Part shown: piece after piece, positions 62,049-64,000 of the stretch
Position numbering within the stretch: position 1 is the stretch's first letter
Layout of the letters: each line of letters begins with the position of its first letter
NCBI GenBank assembly: GCA_015059715.1
Contig: SUZV01000007.1
Location: forward strand, 1-64,000
DNA: 64,000 nucleotides
From: Rikenellaceae bacterium
GTDB taxonomy: Bacteria; Bacteroidota; Bacteroidia; Bacteroidales; Rikenellaceae
Reading direction: 5' to 3'
Made by a program: the position numbers and the translations under genes
The notes under the pieces: model-generated
What the model was told of the DNA's origin: nothing
The model's input: only the letters and a program-made list of their open reading frames with translations
Database searches by the model: none

Positions 62049-63116
62049 TTACTCAGGAGTGTTATTTTCTTGCTGCATTCTAAATATCTCTTTCTGCAAC
62101 TCTATCTCTTCTTTCAATTGGTCAATCGATGGCAGATAGGTCAAATATCTTGCTTGGAATAATCGTTCATTATCGTGAAGCACAGAGTAACGAGCCATAT
62201 CCTCACTCGTCTCAGAACAAAGAATCAGTCCGATAGTCGGATTATCACCCTCTGTTCGTTTAAGGCTATCGTACATTCTCACATACATATCCATTTGCCC
62301 GACATCCTGATGAGTAATCCTTGATGCTTTAAGGTCTATCAACAAGAAACATTTGAGGATATAGTTGTAAAAGACCAAATCAATGAAATAATCACCCATA
62401 TCGGTTTTGATGTGTTGCTGACGGGCAACAAAGGCATAACCCTTACCCAACTCCATCACAAACTTTTGGATATGGGTGATAATAGATGATTCTAACTTAG
62501 TCTCCGAAAAGTCGGAATTTGGCGATAATCCCAAGAACTCTGCTACAACAGGATTCTTGATGAACTCCAATTTATCTTGTTGGTACGGAGCTGTAATTTG
62601 CTCCATTTCAGTTTTTACCACCGACTTGTTCTGTGATTGCAATAAACGATAGTAGTATTGCGAAGCAATGTTTCTATCAAGAGTTCTTGCACTCCACACC
62701 TCATTTATAGATTCATTAAGATACCAATCTCTGGCATTCTTATCTGTTACCCTTAGTAAATTGCGGTAATGCGTCCAAGATAAGATTTGGGATTTTCCAC
62801 TCACTGCGTGGAAAATCTTAGGGAAGAACTTATAAAACTGAACAAACTGATAGAGATTACTTTTTGTGAATCCTTTACCATAAAGATTAGTAAGGTAGTC
62901 GGCAAGTCGTTTAATAATCTCCTTGCCATACTCGGCTCTATTCTCTCCCTTCAACTCTTCATCGGCAATACGCTTACCCAACAACCAATTACGCTGCACC
63001 ATAGCCACATTTACGGATTGATATGCGTAATTGCGAGTCTGCTCGATGATATTCTGTGCATCCTTGAAGATATCACACGTATTACCAGCCTTTAGTATCT
63101 CAACATCCTGTTTCAT
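62049..63116 (-). CDS. DUF1016/PDDEXK nuclease-family protein (YhcG-like)
   Basis: A 355-residue protein. The N-terminal DUF1016_N region (about 15-165) has RNYAYQSVNVAMVQRNWLLG, GFTKSNLYQFVQFYKFFP and LSWTHYRNLLRV. The C-terminal domain (about 185-330) has the PDDEXK-like core GDYFIDLVFYNYILKCFLLIDLKA. Similar proteins are found near restriction or mobile genes and as orphans; the function is not settled. Its base composition is more AT-rich than the neighbours, suggesting acquisition. A -7 box ends just 4 bases before the ATG, so the mRNA may be leaderless. Confidence 0.88.
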   Translation of the reverse strand: MKQDVEILKAGNTCDIFKDAQNIIEQTRNYAYQSVNVAMVQRNWLLGKRIADEELKGENRAEYGKEIIKRLADYLTNLYGKGFTKSNLYQFVQFYKFFPKIFHAVSGKSQILSWTHYRNLLRVTDKNARDWYLNESINEVWSARTLDRNIASQYYYRLLQSQNKSVVKTEMEQITAPYQQDKLEFIKNPVVAEFLGLSPNSDFSETKLESSIITHIQKFVMELGKGYAFVARQQHIKTDMGDYFIDLVFYNYILKCFLLIDLKASRITHQDVGQMDMYVRMYDSLKRTEGDNPTIGLILCSETSEDMARYSVLHDNERLFQARYLTYLPSIDQLKEEIELQKEIFRMQQENNTPE

Positions 63117-63120
63117 AATG

Positions 63121-63128
63121 CAAAGATA
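63121..63128 (-). promoter_or_regulatory. -7 box immediately before the DUF1016 start codon
   Basis: Minus-strand TATCTTTG (63128-63121) is followed by CATT and then the ATG at 63116. With the usual distance from the -7 box to the start point, transcription would begin at or next to the ATG. The -33 position has only a TTTC-like match. Confidence 0.5.
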
Positions 63129-63223
63129 TATGGTTTTAGAGAAATGAAAGAGTTACTTTTGCGAAATATTCACCTTTTTAAGACTTAATATATCAATATC
63201 GACACCTTAATGACAGGGTTTCA

Positions 63224-64000
63224 TCACCTATATATAAGTCGTGAGAGCGATGAGAAACACTCGGCGGCGACATCGCGTATCTGCTCAGAGGTGATAGCCA
63301 TAACCTTCTTATATGCCTCCTCCAACGTATCTATATCCTTATACAACAGAAAACTCTTGCCTGCACCAAGCATATAACCCTCGTTAGACTCCATAGATAT
63401 AGCCATTTGAGCCACGAACTGTCGCTTTGCCACAGCCAAACGACGCGGAGAGACAACCTCGCGCGACAGACTCCGAACACTCTCCTCGATAAGCTCGACA
63501 CATTGCGACATATTGTCGTGATCCGAAGAGAAGTAGATACCCACAATACCACAATCCGAGTAGGGCGTATACGTAGCCTCGACATTATACGATAGGCCTC
63601 GTTTCTCGCGCAACTCAATATTAAGCAACGAGTTCGCCGAAGGACCTCCAAGAATATTTACAAGGAGTGCCAAGGGTAGACGACGCTCATCAGCAATGCC
63701 ATATCCTCGCGTTCCGATTATGCCATGAGCCTGGTGCGTATGTCGCGAGATACGCACATCAAAGGGTTCGTAGGCGGCAGGCATAACACGCTGAAAGCTG
63801 CGCGACGTAACGCCATAACCACCCAAATAACGCTCGGCAGTAGCACGTGCCGTAGCCACCGAGAAATTGCCAATAGAGGAGAAGACCATATGGTCGGTAG
63901 TGTAGCACCTATCGACAAAGCGGTGTATAGCATCGCTATCGAAACGAGCTATCGAGGCCTTCGAGCCAAGAATGTTGTGACCAAGCTCCGAGCCTCGGAA
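63224..64000 (-). CDS. M16-family zinc peptidase, C-terminal part (gene continues beyond the window)
   Basis: The reading frame is open to the right edge of the window (first codon TTC at 64000), so only the last ~258 residues are seen. ELGHNILGSKASIARFDSDAIHRFVDRCY, FSSIGNF, the HQAHGIIGTRGYG strand, LALLVNILGGPSANSLLNIELREKRGLSYNVEA and YTPYSDCGIVGIYF match processing-peptidase (insulinase-like) half-molecules; the zinc motif HxxEH would lie in the missing N-terminal part. The C-terminus ends normally at about residue SRLIYR. Confidence 0.9.
   Translation of the reverse strand, partial: FRGSELGHNILGSKASIARFDSDAIHRFVDRCYTTDHMVFSSIGNFSVATARATAERYLGGYGVTSRSFQRVMPAAYEPFDVRISRHTHQAHGIIGTRGYGIADERRLPLALLVNILGGPSANSLLNIELREKRGLSYNVEATYTPYSDCGIVGIYFSSDHDNMSQCVELIEESVRSLSREVVSPRRLAVAKRQFVAQMAISMESNEGYMLGAGKSFLLYKDIDTLEEAYKKVMAITSEQIRDVAAECFSSLSRLIYR

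Overview
The window comes from a chromosome of the phylum Bacteroidota, most likely order Bacteroidales. Many promoters have the phylum's form (-33 TTG/TTTG, about 19 nt, -7 TAnnTTTG), seen before mutS, rubrerythrin, both tRNAs and others. The window also carries genes typical of the order: a DUF3822-rsmD pair, a DUF2795 protein, an UpxY antiterminator at the head of a capsule locus, a eukaryote-length urocanase and a fused FtcD. The family cannot be fixed from sequence alone. There is no rRNA, CRISPR array, prophage or intact insertion sequence.

Layout. 1-3.6 kb: rpmA, tRNA-Arg(CCT), an AMP-forming acyl-CoA ligase, then about 900 bp of repeat-rich intergenic DNA ending at tRNA-Asp(GTC), whose 3' end and terminator are duplicated. 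3.7-15 kb: rsmD, DUF3822 and a membrane-anchored protein; a RecD-like helicase; mutS with a coupled membrane protein; and a two-component system divergent from a PiT phosphate transporter that has a Pho-box-like repeat in its promoter. 15-20.7 kb: two exported beta-barrel-like proteins and a lipoprotein, a HI0933-type flavoprotein, a cobalamin adenosyltransferase and a DUF2795 protein.

21.3-37.8 kb is a surface polysaccharide locus: promoter and structured leader, UpxY, ugd, rfbACDB (UDP-GlcA and dTDP-L-rhamnose supply), then an AT-rich block beginning beside a tRNA-like hairpin. That block holds four translationally coupled genes alternating DegT-type aminotransferase and ATP-grasp ligase (the last fused to a GNAT domain), a flippase, two glycosyltransferases, an EpsG-like polymerase and a nucleotidyltransferase-like protein, closed by a strong terminator. 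No priming glycosyltransferase is present.

37.9-47.6 kb: purine salvage (purA, NCS2 permease, guanine deaminase), a phosphoethanolamine-transferase-like enzyme with a membrane PHP protein, a 191-bp MITE, an APC antiporter, rubrerythrin and a ZIP transporter. 47.7-51.8 kb: an FKBP lipoprotein, then a three-gene operon of SDR, old-yellow-enzyme reductase and a steroid 5-alpha-reductase homologue, which matches the kind of gene set linked to isoallo-bile-acid formation in gut Bacteroidales. 52-59.5 kb: histidine degradation (ftcD, hutU, hutH, hutI) with a nitroreductase-like lipoprotein. 59.6-64 kb: NfeD/SPFH pair, an O-methyltransferase, a DUF1016 nuclease-like protein and the 3' part of an M16 peptidase gene that runs off the window.
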